A stretch of 64,000 nt of DNA. Origin: Paenibacillus sp. MMS18-CY102 (lineage in GTDB: Bacteria > Bacillota > Bacilli > Paenibacillales > Paenibacillaceae). The notes beneath the pieces are model-generated. The model was not told the DNA's origin and searched no databases. It was given only the letters and a program-made list of their open reading frames with translations. How positions within the stretch are numbered: the stretch's first letter is position 1; each line of letters begins with the position of its first letter. The position numbers and the translations under genes were made by a program. Below are positions 51,781-60,273 of this stretch, piece by piece. The DNA is taken from contig NZ_WSTC01000022.1 in assembly GCF_009789195.1 (NCBI RefSeq), forward strand, positions 36,459 through 100,458, in the 5' to 3' direction.

Positions 51781-53228
51781 CGCTGCTCCCCCTCGACCGC
51801 GCCATACTGTTCATAAAATACGTTGTAAAACAACTCGTCCGGATCGTACTTTCGCTTCAGCTGAAAAAATGCCTCTGACTTCGGATACGCCGCATGCAGC
51901 TGCGCCCTTGTCGGATATCCCGCATAAGGCAAATAATAAGTGCCGCCATGCGCAATGGCCTGATCGACGACCGCACGAATGCCTTCTCCGAATTTCTCCT
52001 GCCCACGTTCGCCCAGCGGCGCACGGAACAGGCATACAAGCGCAAACATGTCTTTCCGCGCATATGACAAAGCTGCTTCCTCATCTTGGTCCACATACCT
52101 CACCGTAATATTGAGCAGATCCAGCTTATGGCGCTTTAACACCGTGCCGAAATCCCTTAGAAAATCCGCATATTCATCCATCGGAATAAAATATTCCTGT
52201 AACAAATCGTTCCGCCCCGGCTCATGCGTTTCCATGAAGGCAGTGTCGGACCGCATCGCATTATTTCGGCTAATCAGCTGTCCCTCTTGCCGCTTAAACT
52301 GCTTCAATTGCAGATCCCAGAACGTATCCTTCAACTGATCAGATAGCCGATTCAACTGGAACAATGCCTTTACTGGCGTGACCCACTGCTCTTTATCACG
52401 CAGCTTGAACGCCTCCGCATCATATTTCTTTTTATCTGCTATCTCATAATTCAACGCATACATATCGGTTAAGAAATGGCCGGGTCCCACCGAGACTCGT
52501 GCCAAATGCATACGAACATCCGGGTTCCCTAGCACATGGGTTCGGAAATATTGCACATAATCATCCGCCGGCATGGTATCCACCCGAAGCTGATACATTT
52601 CATCCGGGACCAGCGACAAGGTCACATCGAGGATGATGCCAAACAGGCCATAGCCACCCAGCGCAAGCGGAAACAATTCAGCGTTTTCCGTGCGGCTGAC
52701 CTCCAGAATTCGGCCGTCCGCCGTTAGCAGCCTATAAGACAGCACACTTTTAATCAACGAGCCATTGCGAATATCCCGTCCATGCGCGTTAACACTGATC
52801 GACCCGCCAACTGTAAAAATGTTCTGCGACTGCATCGTCCGAACCGCCAGCCCGTAAGGCTGGATGCTTCGTTGTACATCAGCCCAAGTTGCACCCGCCT
52901 GTACAGTCACTGTGCGAGCTGCAGCATCTACATTCAGCACGTGGTTAAAAGCCGTCATATCAACTACGACTGCATCCTTGTAATAGGTATGTCCGCCTTG
53001 GCTATGCCGCTGGCCCGCAATTGCGACCTTTAGTTTATGGGCAGCAGCATCCTGAACCACCTGCACCAACTGTTCCATCTCCTGCCCCTTAACGATACGC
53101 TTAACTTTAACGGGATGCAGCCGGCTGTAATCTGTCAGGAGAAAAGGGTCCTGGCCCGGCTGGCTCGTATAAACGTATGTAAATGCCGACAAAGCTACGA
53201 GCAGCAGAAGCACAACTCCTTTACGCAT
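51777..53228 (-). CDS. Membrane-anchored FAD-linked oxidase
   Basis: This 483-residue protein has an N-terminal signal anchor (VVLLLLVALSAFTYVYT). The PCMH-type FAD domain shows KVAIAGQRHSQGGHTYY, where the first His is the usual site of covalent FAD. Then come VQAGATWADVQRSIQPYGLAV and FTVGGSISVNAHGRDIRNGSLI. The C-terminal part resembles aldonolactone oxidase/VAO-type substrate domains ending in YDPDELFYNVFYEQY. It would oxidise a sugar-acid lactone or similar alcohol outside the membrane. It is the first gene of a tightly coupled operon. Confidence 0.88.
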   Translation of the reverse strand: MRKGVVLLLLVALSAFTYVYTSQPGQDPFLLTDYSRLHPVKVKRIVKGQEMEQLVQVVQDAAAHKLKVAIAGQRHSQGGHTYYKDAVVVDMTAFNHVLNVDAAARTVTVQAGATWADVQRSIQPYGLAVRTMQSQNIFTVGGSISVNAHGRDIRNGSLIKSVLSYRLLTADGRILEVSRTENAELFPLALGGYGLFGIILDVTLSLVPDEMYQLRVDTMPADDYVQYFRTHVLGNPDVRMHLARVSVGPGHFLTDMYALNYEIADKKKYDAEAFKLRDKEQWVTPVKALFQLNRLSDQLKDTFWDLQLKQFKRQEGQLISRNNAMRSDTAFMETHEPGRNDLLQEYFIPMDEYADFLRDFGTVLKRHKLDLLNITVRYVDQDEEAALSYARKDMFALVCLFRAPLGERGQEKFGEGIRAVVDQAIAHGGTYYLPYAGYPTRAQLHAAYPKSEAFFQLKRKYDPDELFYNVFYEQYGAVEGEQR

Positions 53229-53325
53229 AAACCGTACTCCCTCATCCTATGATTTATAAATCATAACATGGATTACAATTATCGTTATTTAAATATGTTA
53301 TAAAGAAAAATTCCAAATACATGAA

Positions 53326-53360
53326 AAAACACCGTCTTGGCAAAAGGCCACAAACGGTGT
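53326..53360 (-). terminator. Terminator of the frameshifted membrane protein gene
   Basis: The stem ACACCGTT-GGCC / GGC-ACGGTGT is followed by TTTTTTC on the minus strand. Confidence 0.9.
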
Positions 53361-53388
53361 ATCTCATATTTTATATATGATTAACCTT

Positions 53389-53923
53389 CTACTTCCCAGC
53401 TCTTGTCAGCCATAATTCTTCAATGCTATTAATCTGATTATTGTTTAGAAACTCTACTGTTCCTGTCTCTAATCTATCTAATAAGGTTAGCCAATCTTTC
53501 TGGTTCAACCTATAATCTTCTTCATCGTTTTCATGCGCCTCTTTTATCCAAGCATCATTCAACTCACTCGATTTTTCAATTTGATTTTTCATTCTGGCAT
53601 CTAGCCTGGCATCCGACTTAAACGCCTCTTCATGCCAACCGTAATAAAGATGTGCAAGCCGGTCTGCATTGGCCGAGCTTTTATTGGCCTTATATTCTTC
53701 TTTTTTCTTCTTCGTTTCAAACGCAAGCTCTCGATTGTTATCAATAATATTTCGAATTGTTTTTATCGTCCATTGTAGAAACCAGTGTTTGCGTATCACT
53801 TTTGAGTTGATTGGAGAGGTACTTTTCATACATCTGGTTTTCTCTTTGCTGATTAAACAGAAGAATTGCAAAAGTCACAATGATTACAACCAACACAATA
53901 GAGACATACTTGGTTCTCGCCAC
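53389..53923 (-). pseudogene. Membrane-anchored helical protein split by a frameshift
   Basis: The upstream frame gives a membrane span (YVSIVLVVIIVTFAILLF) and a helical start (QRENQMYEKYLSNQLKSDTQTLVSTMDDK), then stops. The downstream frame continues RNIIDNNRELAFETKKKKEEYKANK and a further 100 helical residues. Dropping one A from the five-A run at 53760-53764 fuses them into one protein of about 178 residues. The start is probably GTG 53923 behind GGAGG. No family is recognised; the error may lie in the sequencing. Confidence 0.65.
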
Positions 53924-54200
53924 TAGAGCATCCTCCATTTCCATTACGAAAATGCCGTTCTCCGTTAGCGCCCTCATTCACCGCTTATTTCAGTAAAATC
54001 ACACACAATTATCCTTGCATGTGACATCGCCTTCAGCCAGGCATATGGTACGATTTTAATTGTATAAAGCACAATCTATTGCATTAGGAGGTGGCGCACA
54101 CCGAACGATCAGAAACATAGCAGCAAGATTAGCTCGCAACCACAAGTTAAATCTCGTGCTTTTGTTTTCTTACTTTCCATATTTCAAGGAGGTCTATAAC

Positions 54201-54713
54201 ATGGTTCGTACACAATCCGTGAAAAAAAAGCTCTCGATTGTTCTCATGTCCGCTCTACTGCTTGCCACTGCGCAGCTATCAATCAATCCCCAGGAGGCAT
54301 CCGCTTCAGGCAATCTGGCGCTTGGCCACTATGTGTGGGCTAGCAGCGGCAGCTATCCGGCTGCGGCGGTGGACGGCGTCCATTACTCCTCGAACTTCTG
54401 GCAGCCTGCTTATGGCCAGACGGGCTGGATCACGGTCGATCTCGGCAGTGTACAAGCTGTCAATCGTATCGTCCTCAAAGCGCCGACATATGGTTACTGG
54501 GTCCAATCAGCGTCTGTTTTAACCAGCAACTCGACGGATGATAGCAGCTTTACGGCACAAACATCCAGCACGACCTACGGGTATTATTCCGCTAACAATT
54601 ATACGAACACCATCAACCTGCCGAGCACTGTCAACACACGTTACGTCAGAGTACAAGTGGCCAACGTAAGCACCGCAACTGCTATTAGCGAGCTTGAAGT
54701 GTACGGGCCATGA
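54201..54713 (+). CDS. Secreted F5/8-type (discoidin/CBM32-like) domain protein
   Basis: This 170-residue exported protein has a signal peptide at about 1-36 (ending near ASAS). A single F5/8 type C jelly roll follows: SYPAAAVDGVHYSSNFWQPAYGQTGWITVDLGSVQAVNRIVLKAP, ending TRYVRVQVANVSTATAISELEVYG. It lacks any catalytic domain, so it is a lone binding module for sugar or envelope. ATG 54201 follows AAGGAGG. Confidence 0.88.
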   Translation: MVRTQSVKKKLSIVLMSALLLATAQLSINPQEASASGNLALGHYVWASSGSYPAAAVDGVHYSSNFWQPAYGQTGWITVDLGSVQAVNRIVLKAPTYGYWVQSASVLTSNSTDDSSFTAQTSSTTYGYYSANNYTNTINLPSTVNTRYVRVQVANVSTATAISELEVYGP

Positions 54714-54762
54714 GCTGCTAGCTAACGAAATCAGGCTTTATCTGATGCTATGAGACAAACTT

Positions 54763-54806
54763 AAAAAAGGCTGCGAAGGTCGCCAATCGGCAGCCTGTCG
54801 CAGCCT
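54763..54806 (-). terminator. Terminator of the 155-residue secreted protein gene
   Basis: The stem GGCTGCGA / TCGCAGCC has an extended middle and a TTTTTT tail on the minus strand. Confidence 0.88.
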
Positions 54807-54834
54807 TCGCCCGTTATAATCAGCTTATTAGATA

Positions 54835-55302
54835 CTATTGAAGCTTTAACTGAACATCTCTGAAATTTACTGCCCATTGCTTCATCCCTGATGCAGACAA
54901 ATCGGTCAATGGCAGTTCACGATCAGTGATTTTGTACATCTCACGTAAACTATAAGCAAGCACTGGAGACCAGCGGGAATTCGATTCGATTAATGCTAAA
55001 ATTTCCTCTGTATAGGACGGCCCTAATTCTACAATGGGTTGAAGTGCTTTCACTGTACTTTCGGTGAACATATTTGAAGAAATTCTATCCTGCGCAGTTT
55101 GGGTCTTCTCATGTTCACGATAAAACGTAATAATAGCTTGTATTAATGGATTATCACTGTTTTCGTTCCGTTTGATCCATTCCTCCGCGGGTTCAGAATA
55201 TAGCTCCTGCCCCTTCTTCTCTGCCTCTGCCGCCCAGATAAGCGAATTTACTGATAACAATGCCGCCACAGCTACGGTCGCAATTGCCAAGCGTTTTTTC
55301 AT
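54835..55302 (-). CDS. Secreted hypothetical protein
   Basis: This 155-residue protein has a signal peptide at about 1-25 (LAIATVAVAALLSVNSLIWAAEA). The mature part is helical (ELYSEPAEEWIKRNENSDNPL). Without a membrane anchor it would be released. ATG 55302 follows GGGGGA. The family is not recognised. Confidence 0.65.
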   Translation of the reverse strand: MKKRLAIATVAVAALLSVNSLIWAAEAEKKGQELYSEPAEEWIKRNENSDNPLIQAIITFYREHEKTQTAQDRISSNMFTESTVKALQPIVELGPSYTEEILALIESNSRWSPVLAYSLREMYKITDRELPLTDLSASGMKQWAVNFRDVQLKLQ

Positions 55303-55581
55303 TGTGTTCCCCCAAATATATATTTCCTTATTCATAAATGTTTCTTTATTTTTACATAAAACCCATCACTTTCACACGAAAGGTCTCTTAGTATTTTCCG
55401 AAGGGCCGCATGCAGCACGCAACTTACTTGCCTAAAGCAGCCATAGTAACCGCAAGTAATTAGCTAGAGCCATTGTAGATTGGAACAAGCCGCTCTTTCC
55501 TAACATACAACTTTTACAAATAGAAGGAACTTTAGGGTGCAATTAGCGTAGAACCTATGACTACATTTTCAAGGAGGAATT

Positions 55582-57660
55582 ATGAGAACCAAAAAGTTAA
55601 TGCTAATGCTCGCTATTGCAGCAATGATGTTGTCGCTGTTAGCGCCGTTGGGCGCAGCAGCAGCCGCTTCAGATGTAGCCCCTCTTGGTTATACGGACAC
55701 GCAGAAGGCCGCATCCGAGAAAGCAGCACTGCTAACAAGCCAATACGGTACGACAAGCGTGCAATACGCGCTGATCGATCAAGGAAAGATTGTCGTCTCC
55801 GGCCAATCCGGCATCAACGATGCCGCCGGGAAGAAGCCCTTGACTGCCAATACCATGTACGGCATAGGCTCAACAAGCAAAGTGTTCACGGCAGCAGCCG
55901 TCATGAAACTGGTTGATGCGGGCAAAATTAATTTGGATCACCCCGTCGTCGAATACATACCAGACTTTACGATGAAGGATGATCGGTACAAACAAATTAC
56001 CCCCCGCATGCTGTTGAATCATTCCGCCGGCTTTTATGGATCATCGCTATCGAACGCATTCCTATTCTCGGATAATGATTCCTACGCGCATGATACACTT
56101 CTTCAGCAGCTCTCCGAACAGAAATTGAAAGCCGATCCCGGCGCTTATTCGGTCTATTGCAACGATTGCTTTACCCTTTCCGAAATTATGGTTGAAAAAG
56201 TAAGCGGCATCGGCTTTACGTCCTTTATCCATCAATATTTTAGCAAGCCTCTTGGCATGCCGAATACGAAAACGCCGCAAGATCACTTGGACCAATCCGC
56301 AATGGCAGCCCTTTATTTCCCCGGTTTCCGTGATCAGCTGCCGAATGAAACGACCAATGTGATCGGTACGGGCGGCATCTACTCCACAGCAGAAGATCTG
56401 GCTCGTTTCTCTCAAATTTTCACAGGCCACGAAACAGGCATTCTATCTGCCGATTCAGTAAAAGCCATGTCCCAGCCTGAGTACAAGAAAGGGTTCTGGC
56501 CGGAGGATGCAGATACCGTGTTTAACTACGGATTGGGCTGGGATAGCGTCAATCTATTCCCGTTCAGCGACTATGGCATTCAAGCGCTGGCCAAAGGCGG
56601 AGACACCCTTCTCTACCATGCCTCCCTTGTCGTTCTCCCCGGCGAGAACATGGCAGCTGCTGTCCTGTCATCTGGCGGCTCCAGCACGACCAATCAGATG
56701 CTGGCAAGCCAGATTTTGCTCCATGCCTTGAAGGAGAAGGGAGCCATAGATGGCATTAAAGCTGAGAAGTCCTATGGAAAACCGACGAAAGCTGACCTCC
56801 CAACAGAGCTGCTAAACAGTGCGGGAAGCTATGGCGCAACCAATCAACTGCTTACCGTAGCCATTGCTAAGAGCGGCGAGTTATCCATCTCAACACCACA
56901 AGCTCCGGGCAGTCCAGCCCAGAAATTTACGTACTCGAAGGATGGCTCATTCTTAAGCGAGGATGGCAACGTGAAGGTCAACATTGTGAAAGCGAAGAAC
57001 GATCGCACTTATTTATGGGTTCGGCAATACCTCTCGCTCCCAGGGCTTGGGCAGCTAGCTTTATCGGAATACTCTAACGAGAAGCTTGAGCCGAACGATG
57101 TCCCTGAGGAAACGCTTGCCGCATGGAAAGCACGGGACGGCAAACGCTATTATGTCATTAACGAGAAATATACTTCCGTCGCCTTATTGCTGCTGGGCGC
57201 CATGAAAGTGCAATTGTTCAAGGAGGCGCCTGGCTACATCATCGATCAGAAAATAACGGGTCCAAATACAGCATTGGCCGATCATCAGGTTCCTGTCATG
57301 GGCAGCAGGGATATTTCACCGCTTAACTTCTACGAGCAGGACGGCACCGAATACCTACGTTACGGCACAAGCCTACTCGTAAGTGAGGATGCCCTAAAAC
57401 CACTCTACGCTGGCAAGCATTCCTCAACGACCATTTCGGCGAACGGTTATGCCAAATGGTATACGATTCCCGACAATGCCGCCGGCAAGACGATTAAAGT
57501 ATCCCCTTCTTCCAAAGGCTCCTATGCCGTGTATGACGAGAACGGAACATGTGTAGGGCTCGGCACTATTAATTCAGCCAATCCAACCGTGCTTCCTAAG
57601 AACGGTACGGTCATGTTCGCGGGCGAGGCCGGAACCAAGCTTCAAATTACGTTAAAGTAA
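55582..57660 (+). CDS. Secreted serine hydrolase of the beta-lactamase/PBP class C (S12) family
   Basis: This 692-residue exported protein has a signal peptide at about 1-29. The catalytic domain runs to about residue 390 with S97-T-S-K100 (SxxK). A YCN triad (Y-x-N in SVYCNDCF) and a KGGDT/LYHAS segment near residue 342 take the place of the KTG motif. The C-terminal 290 residues are beta-rich. Relatives include D-aminopeptidases, esterases and PBP4*. It may trim wall peptides or hydrolyse esters; the activity is not certain. AAGGAGG precedes the ATG. Confidence 0.88.
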   Translation: MRTKKLMLMLAIAAMMLSLLAPLGAAAAASDVAPLGYTDTQKAASEKAALLTSQYGTTSVQYALIDQGKIVVSGQSGINDAAGKKPLTANTMYGIGSTSKVFTAAAVMKLVDAGKINLDHPVVEYIPDFTMKDDRYKQITPRMLLNHSAGFYGSSLSNAFLFSDNDSYAHDTLLQQLSEQKLKADPGAYSVYCNDCFTLSEIMVEKVSGIGFTSFIHQYFSKPLGMPNTKTPQDHLDQSAMAALYFPGFRDQLPNETTNVIGTGGIYSTAEDLARFSQIFTGHETGILSADSVKAMSQPEYKKGFWPEDADTVFNYGLGWDSVNLFPFSDYGIQALAKGGDTLLYHASLVVLPGENMAAAVLSSGGSSTTNQMLASQILLHALKEKGAIDGIKAEKSYGKPTKADLPTELLNSAGSYGATNQLLTVAIAKSGELSISTPQAPGSPAQKFTYSKDGSFLSEDGNVKVNIVKAKNDRTYLWVRQYLSLPGLGQLALSEYSNEKLEPNDVPEETLAAWKARDGKRYYVINEKYTSVALLLLGAMKVQLFKEAPGYIIDQKITGPNTALADHQVPVMGSRDISPLNFYEQDGTEYLRYGTSLLVSEDALKPLYAGKHSSTTISANGYAKWYTIPDNAAGKTIKVSPSSKGSYAVYDENGTCVGLGTINSANPTVLPKNGTVMFAGEAGTKLQITLK

Positions 57661-57679
57661 GAATAGAACCACTTAACGA

Positions 57680-57722
57680 AAAGGCCAGCATTCTTGTCCG
57701 AGAGAATGCTGGCCTTTTTGTT
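57680..57722 (+). terminator. Terminator of the serine hydrolase gene
   Basis: The stem AAAGGCCAGCATTCT / AGAATGCTGGCCTTT is followed by TTGTTTT. Confidence 0.95.
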
Positions 57723-57862
57723 TTACAACTAAAGCTGCTTCATATTTCAGAAGGCGAATAACACGCCCTTTTTCATATACAATTACTATTGAATATGCAT
57801 TTAATCATATAATGAAGACAGTTACCAATGTCTTATATCAACTAACTTGTAGGTGAAGCAGG

Positions 57863-58936
57863 ATGGGCAAAATCATGTTTACAGGCGGCGGTTCCGCCGG
57901 CCACGTTACGGTAAATCTGGCTTTAATGCCGAGATTTCAAGCAGAGGGTTGGACGGTTGAATACTTGGGTTCGCATACGGGCATTGAGAAGCAACTAATT
58001 GCGGACATGCCGGGGGTAAAGTATTTCAGCATTGCGACGGGCAAACTGCGAAGGTATTTGGACTGGAACAACGTGAAAGACCCGTTCAAAGTCGTCCAGG
58101 GCGTTTTTCAGGCTTATCGCATTATCAAGCGCAGCAAGCCAGACATTATTTTCTCCAAAGGCGGGTTCGTCTCCGTTCCTGTTGTATTAGGCGCGAAGTT
58201 GAATCGGGTACCCGTTATTATTCATGAATCAGACTTAACGCCAGGACTGGCGAACCGAATTGCCATTCCTTTCGCGACGAAGGTATGTACAACGTTCTCT
58301 GACACGGACCAGCATTTGCCCAAGAGCAAAGTTTACTACGTCGGTCCCATCATCAGGGAAGCGCTAAATCGGGGCAGCCTTGCGCGCGGGAGAGCATGGA
58401 GTGGTTTCACCAACGCTAAACCCGTGCTTCTCATTATGGGAGGGAGCCTGGGTTCCCGCAAAATAAACCTTGCTGTAAGAGAATCGCTTCCGCAGCTAAC
58501 AAAACGCTATCAAATTGTCCACCTATGCGGCAAAGGCCAAACGGACAACACCGTGAGTGCACCGGGTTATGTGCAGGCAGAGTACCTACAAGACGAACTG
58601 CCGGATGTGTTAACGATGACCGACCTAGTCATTTCCCGAGCAGGGGCAAACTCGATTTTCGAATTTCTGCATCTCCGCAAGCCAATGCTGCTCATTCCGC
58701 TTACGAAGGCGCAAAGCCGCGGTGACCAGATTCTTAACGCAGACTCGTTCCGCAAAGCCGGCTACAGCGATGTGCTTCAGGAAGAGGAACTAACGGCGGA
58801 TCTGCTCATTTCCCGGATCAACCAGCTATACGACAATCGGCAAGCCTATATCAAGCGCATGGAGACTGGGGCACCACATGCAGACGCGCTCGCAAACGTT
58901 ATGGATCTCATCAAGCAGGTGGCGAAGCAGCGTTAA
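57863..58936 (+). CDS. murG: MurG-like UDP-GlcNAc:lipid I glycosyltransferase (stand-alone paralogue)
   Basis: This 357-residue GT28 protein has the lipid-binding Gly loop GGGSAGHV at 8-15. SKGGFVSVPVVLGAKLNRVPVIIHESD follows, then the second Gly loop MGGSLGSR and the UDP-binding ISRAGANSIFEFL with LIPLTKAQSRGDQ. MurG adds GlcNAc to lipid I on the inner membrane face. It is isolated from the usual mur/fts cluster and ends 6 nt from the converging FabZ gene, so it is probably a second copy with an accessory or conditional role. Confidence 0.9.
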   Translation: MGKIMFTGGGSAGHVTVNLALMPRFQAEGWTVEYLGSHTGIEKQLIADMPGVKYFSIATGKLRRYLDWNNVKDPFKVVQGVFQAYRIIKRSKPDIIFSKGGFVSVPVVLGAKLNRVPVIIHESDLTPGLANRIAIPFATKVCTTFSDTDQHLPKSKVYYVGPIIREALNRGSLARGRAWSGFTNAKPVLLIMGGSLGSRKINLAVRESLPQLTKRYQIVHLCGKGQTDNTVSAPGYVQAEYLQDELPDVLTMTDLVISRAGANSIFEFLHLRKPMLLIPLTKAQSRGDQILNADSFRKAGYSDVLQEEELTADLLISRINQLYDNRQAYIKRMETGAPHADALANVMDLIKQVAKQR

Positions 58937-58942
58937 ATACAG

Positions 58943-59371
58943 TTAAATCGAACGGAATGCAAACATGATTTCCGCTTCACAAACGAATTCATGATTTACG
59001 GTGGCGACGCCTTTTCCTTTGACGATCTGCCCCTTAACTCGCGTTACATCGAACGTTAGCAAAAGTTGGTCTCCGGGTGTTACTTGCCGTTTGAACCGGC
59101 AGCTATCAATTCCCGTCAATAACCCTATTTTATTATCGTTACTCTCTCCACTGGACATAGCGATGCCCCCGACCTGCGCGAGCGCTTCTACGATTAAGAC
59201 GCCGGGCATAACAGGATAGCCGGGAAAATGGCCAACAAAATAGGGTTCATTCATTGTCACATTTTTAATGCCTACCGCTCGTTTCCCTTCGTCCATTTCC
59301 AAAACTCGGTCAACCAAAAGGAATGGATATCTATGGGGAATGATTTCTTTTATTTTTTCAATATTTAGCAT
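58943..59371 (-). CDS. fabZ: 3-hydroxyacyl-ACP dehydratase FabZ
   Basis: This 142-residue hot-dog fold enzyme has [12 protein letters not shown] at the start, the catalytic His in [14 protein letters not shown] and Glu in [10 protein letters not shown]. FabZ dehydrates 3-hydroxyacyl-ACP during fatty-acid elongation. It is not in a fab operon here and may be the second copy. AGGAGG stands 7 nt before the ATG, inside the end of an upstream GNAT fragment, so the two are translationally linked. Confidence 0.93.
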   Translation of the reverse strand: MLNIEKIKEIIPHRYPFLLVDRVLEMDEGKRAVGIKNVTMNEPYFVGHFPGYPVMPGVLIVEALAQVGGIAMSSGESNDNKIGLLTGIDSCRFKRQVTPGDQLLLTFDVTRVKGQIVKGKGVATVNHEFVCEAEIMFAFRSI

Positions 59372-59507
59372 GGGATTGCCTCCTCTCAGCTCTTAGGCGG
59401 GGTGATCGTTTTATCAAAACAACATTGCGAATTTCCAGTACATCGTTCCATAAAAGAACAACTTCAGCATAATCATTTTCTGTGATTTCCCGTATCTGAA
59501 TTTCCAC
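59358..59507 (-). pseudogene. N-terminal fragment of a GNAT acetyltransferase
   Basis: This 49-codon frame from GTG 59507 has GGAGG upstream. It reads MEIQIREITENDYAEVVLLWNDVLE, a clear GNAT beginning, then loses similarity ([11 protein letters not shown]) and stops 11 nt inside fabZ. The acetyl-CoA-binding part is missing. It may survive because its translation feeds into fabZ. Confidence 0.6.
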
Positions 59508-59760
59508 GCCTACCCTCCATTAACAAACTGTTATCCGGTATATTATAACACAAATTATGGAAGATATTGCAGTGACATTCGGCATTGATACCACGTCCAA
59601 GCCGCAGCGAATAATAATCTCGCCATCCATTACTCTAAGCCTGCAGCTATATCAGTTCGTAGCGTGCCACTTGCAAATGAACAATTGCTACCTTCGTGCA
59701 GTAATTGTACAATTTGACTAGGAAAAATCGACGACTTTAACGAATAAGGGAGCTGGCAGC

Positions 59761-60165
59761 GTGTTTTTACACTTCTTGCAACAAAATGAGCATAAGAAAG
59801 CATTTCTGGAGCTGGCGAATATCGTCGCTAACGCCGACGGCTTCGTTAACCTAAAAGAGAGAGGCGGGCTGCGCATAATTGCGGCTGAGTTGGGATTGCC
59901 TGCAGCTGCAGCCGCCACATCGCGCTCGCTTGAAGATATTCTCGGCTGCGCGCAGGATGAGCATGTGCAGCATATTTTCTTAGTAGAAATGTTGCTGCTT
60001 TGCTATGCCGACGGCGATTACAATGACGATGAGAAAGCGCTCATTATGGAGATGAAGCAAACGTTTGGCATCACCGAAGAGAAATATGAGGCATTTAAGG
60101 AATGGGTTATTCGTATGGACAAACTGCGTACAGAGGGCGTCAAGTTGATTTTGAACATGCCGTAG
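59761..60165 (+). CDS. TerB-like helical protein
   Basis: This 134-residue, all-helical protein has TerB/DjlA-type acidic pairs: LANIVANADGFVNLKERGGLRIIAAELGL and LLLCYADGDYNDDEKALIMEMKQTFGI, where DGxxxxxE and DGxYxxxE likely bind a metal. The family is linked to tellurite resistance and membrane stress; a specific role cannot be given. The start is GTG 59761 with GGGAG 8-9 nt upstream. Single gene with terminator. Confidence 0.8.
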   Translation: MFLHFLQQNEHKKAFLELANIVANADGFVNLKERGGLRIIAAELGLPAAAAATSRSLEDILGCAQDEHVQHIFLVEMLLLCYADGDYNDDEKALIMEMKQTFGITEEKYEAFKEWVIRMDKLRTEGVKLILNMP

Positions 60166-60192
60166 CTTCCACGCCATAGTTTACATCATAAA

Positions 60193-60234
60193 TAGGGCCG
60201 GAAGCCACCATATTATGGTGGCCTCCGGCCCTTT
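60193..60234. terminator. Bidirectional terminator
   Basis: A long stem AGGGCCGGA-GCCACCA / TGGTGGC-TCCGGCCCT with T/A flanks serves the TerB-like gene and the SLH gene. Confidence 0.92.
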
Positions 60235-60273
60235 ATGATGCTGTTACAACCACTATTTATTTATGCGAATTGT

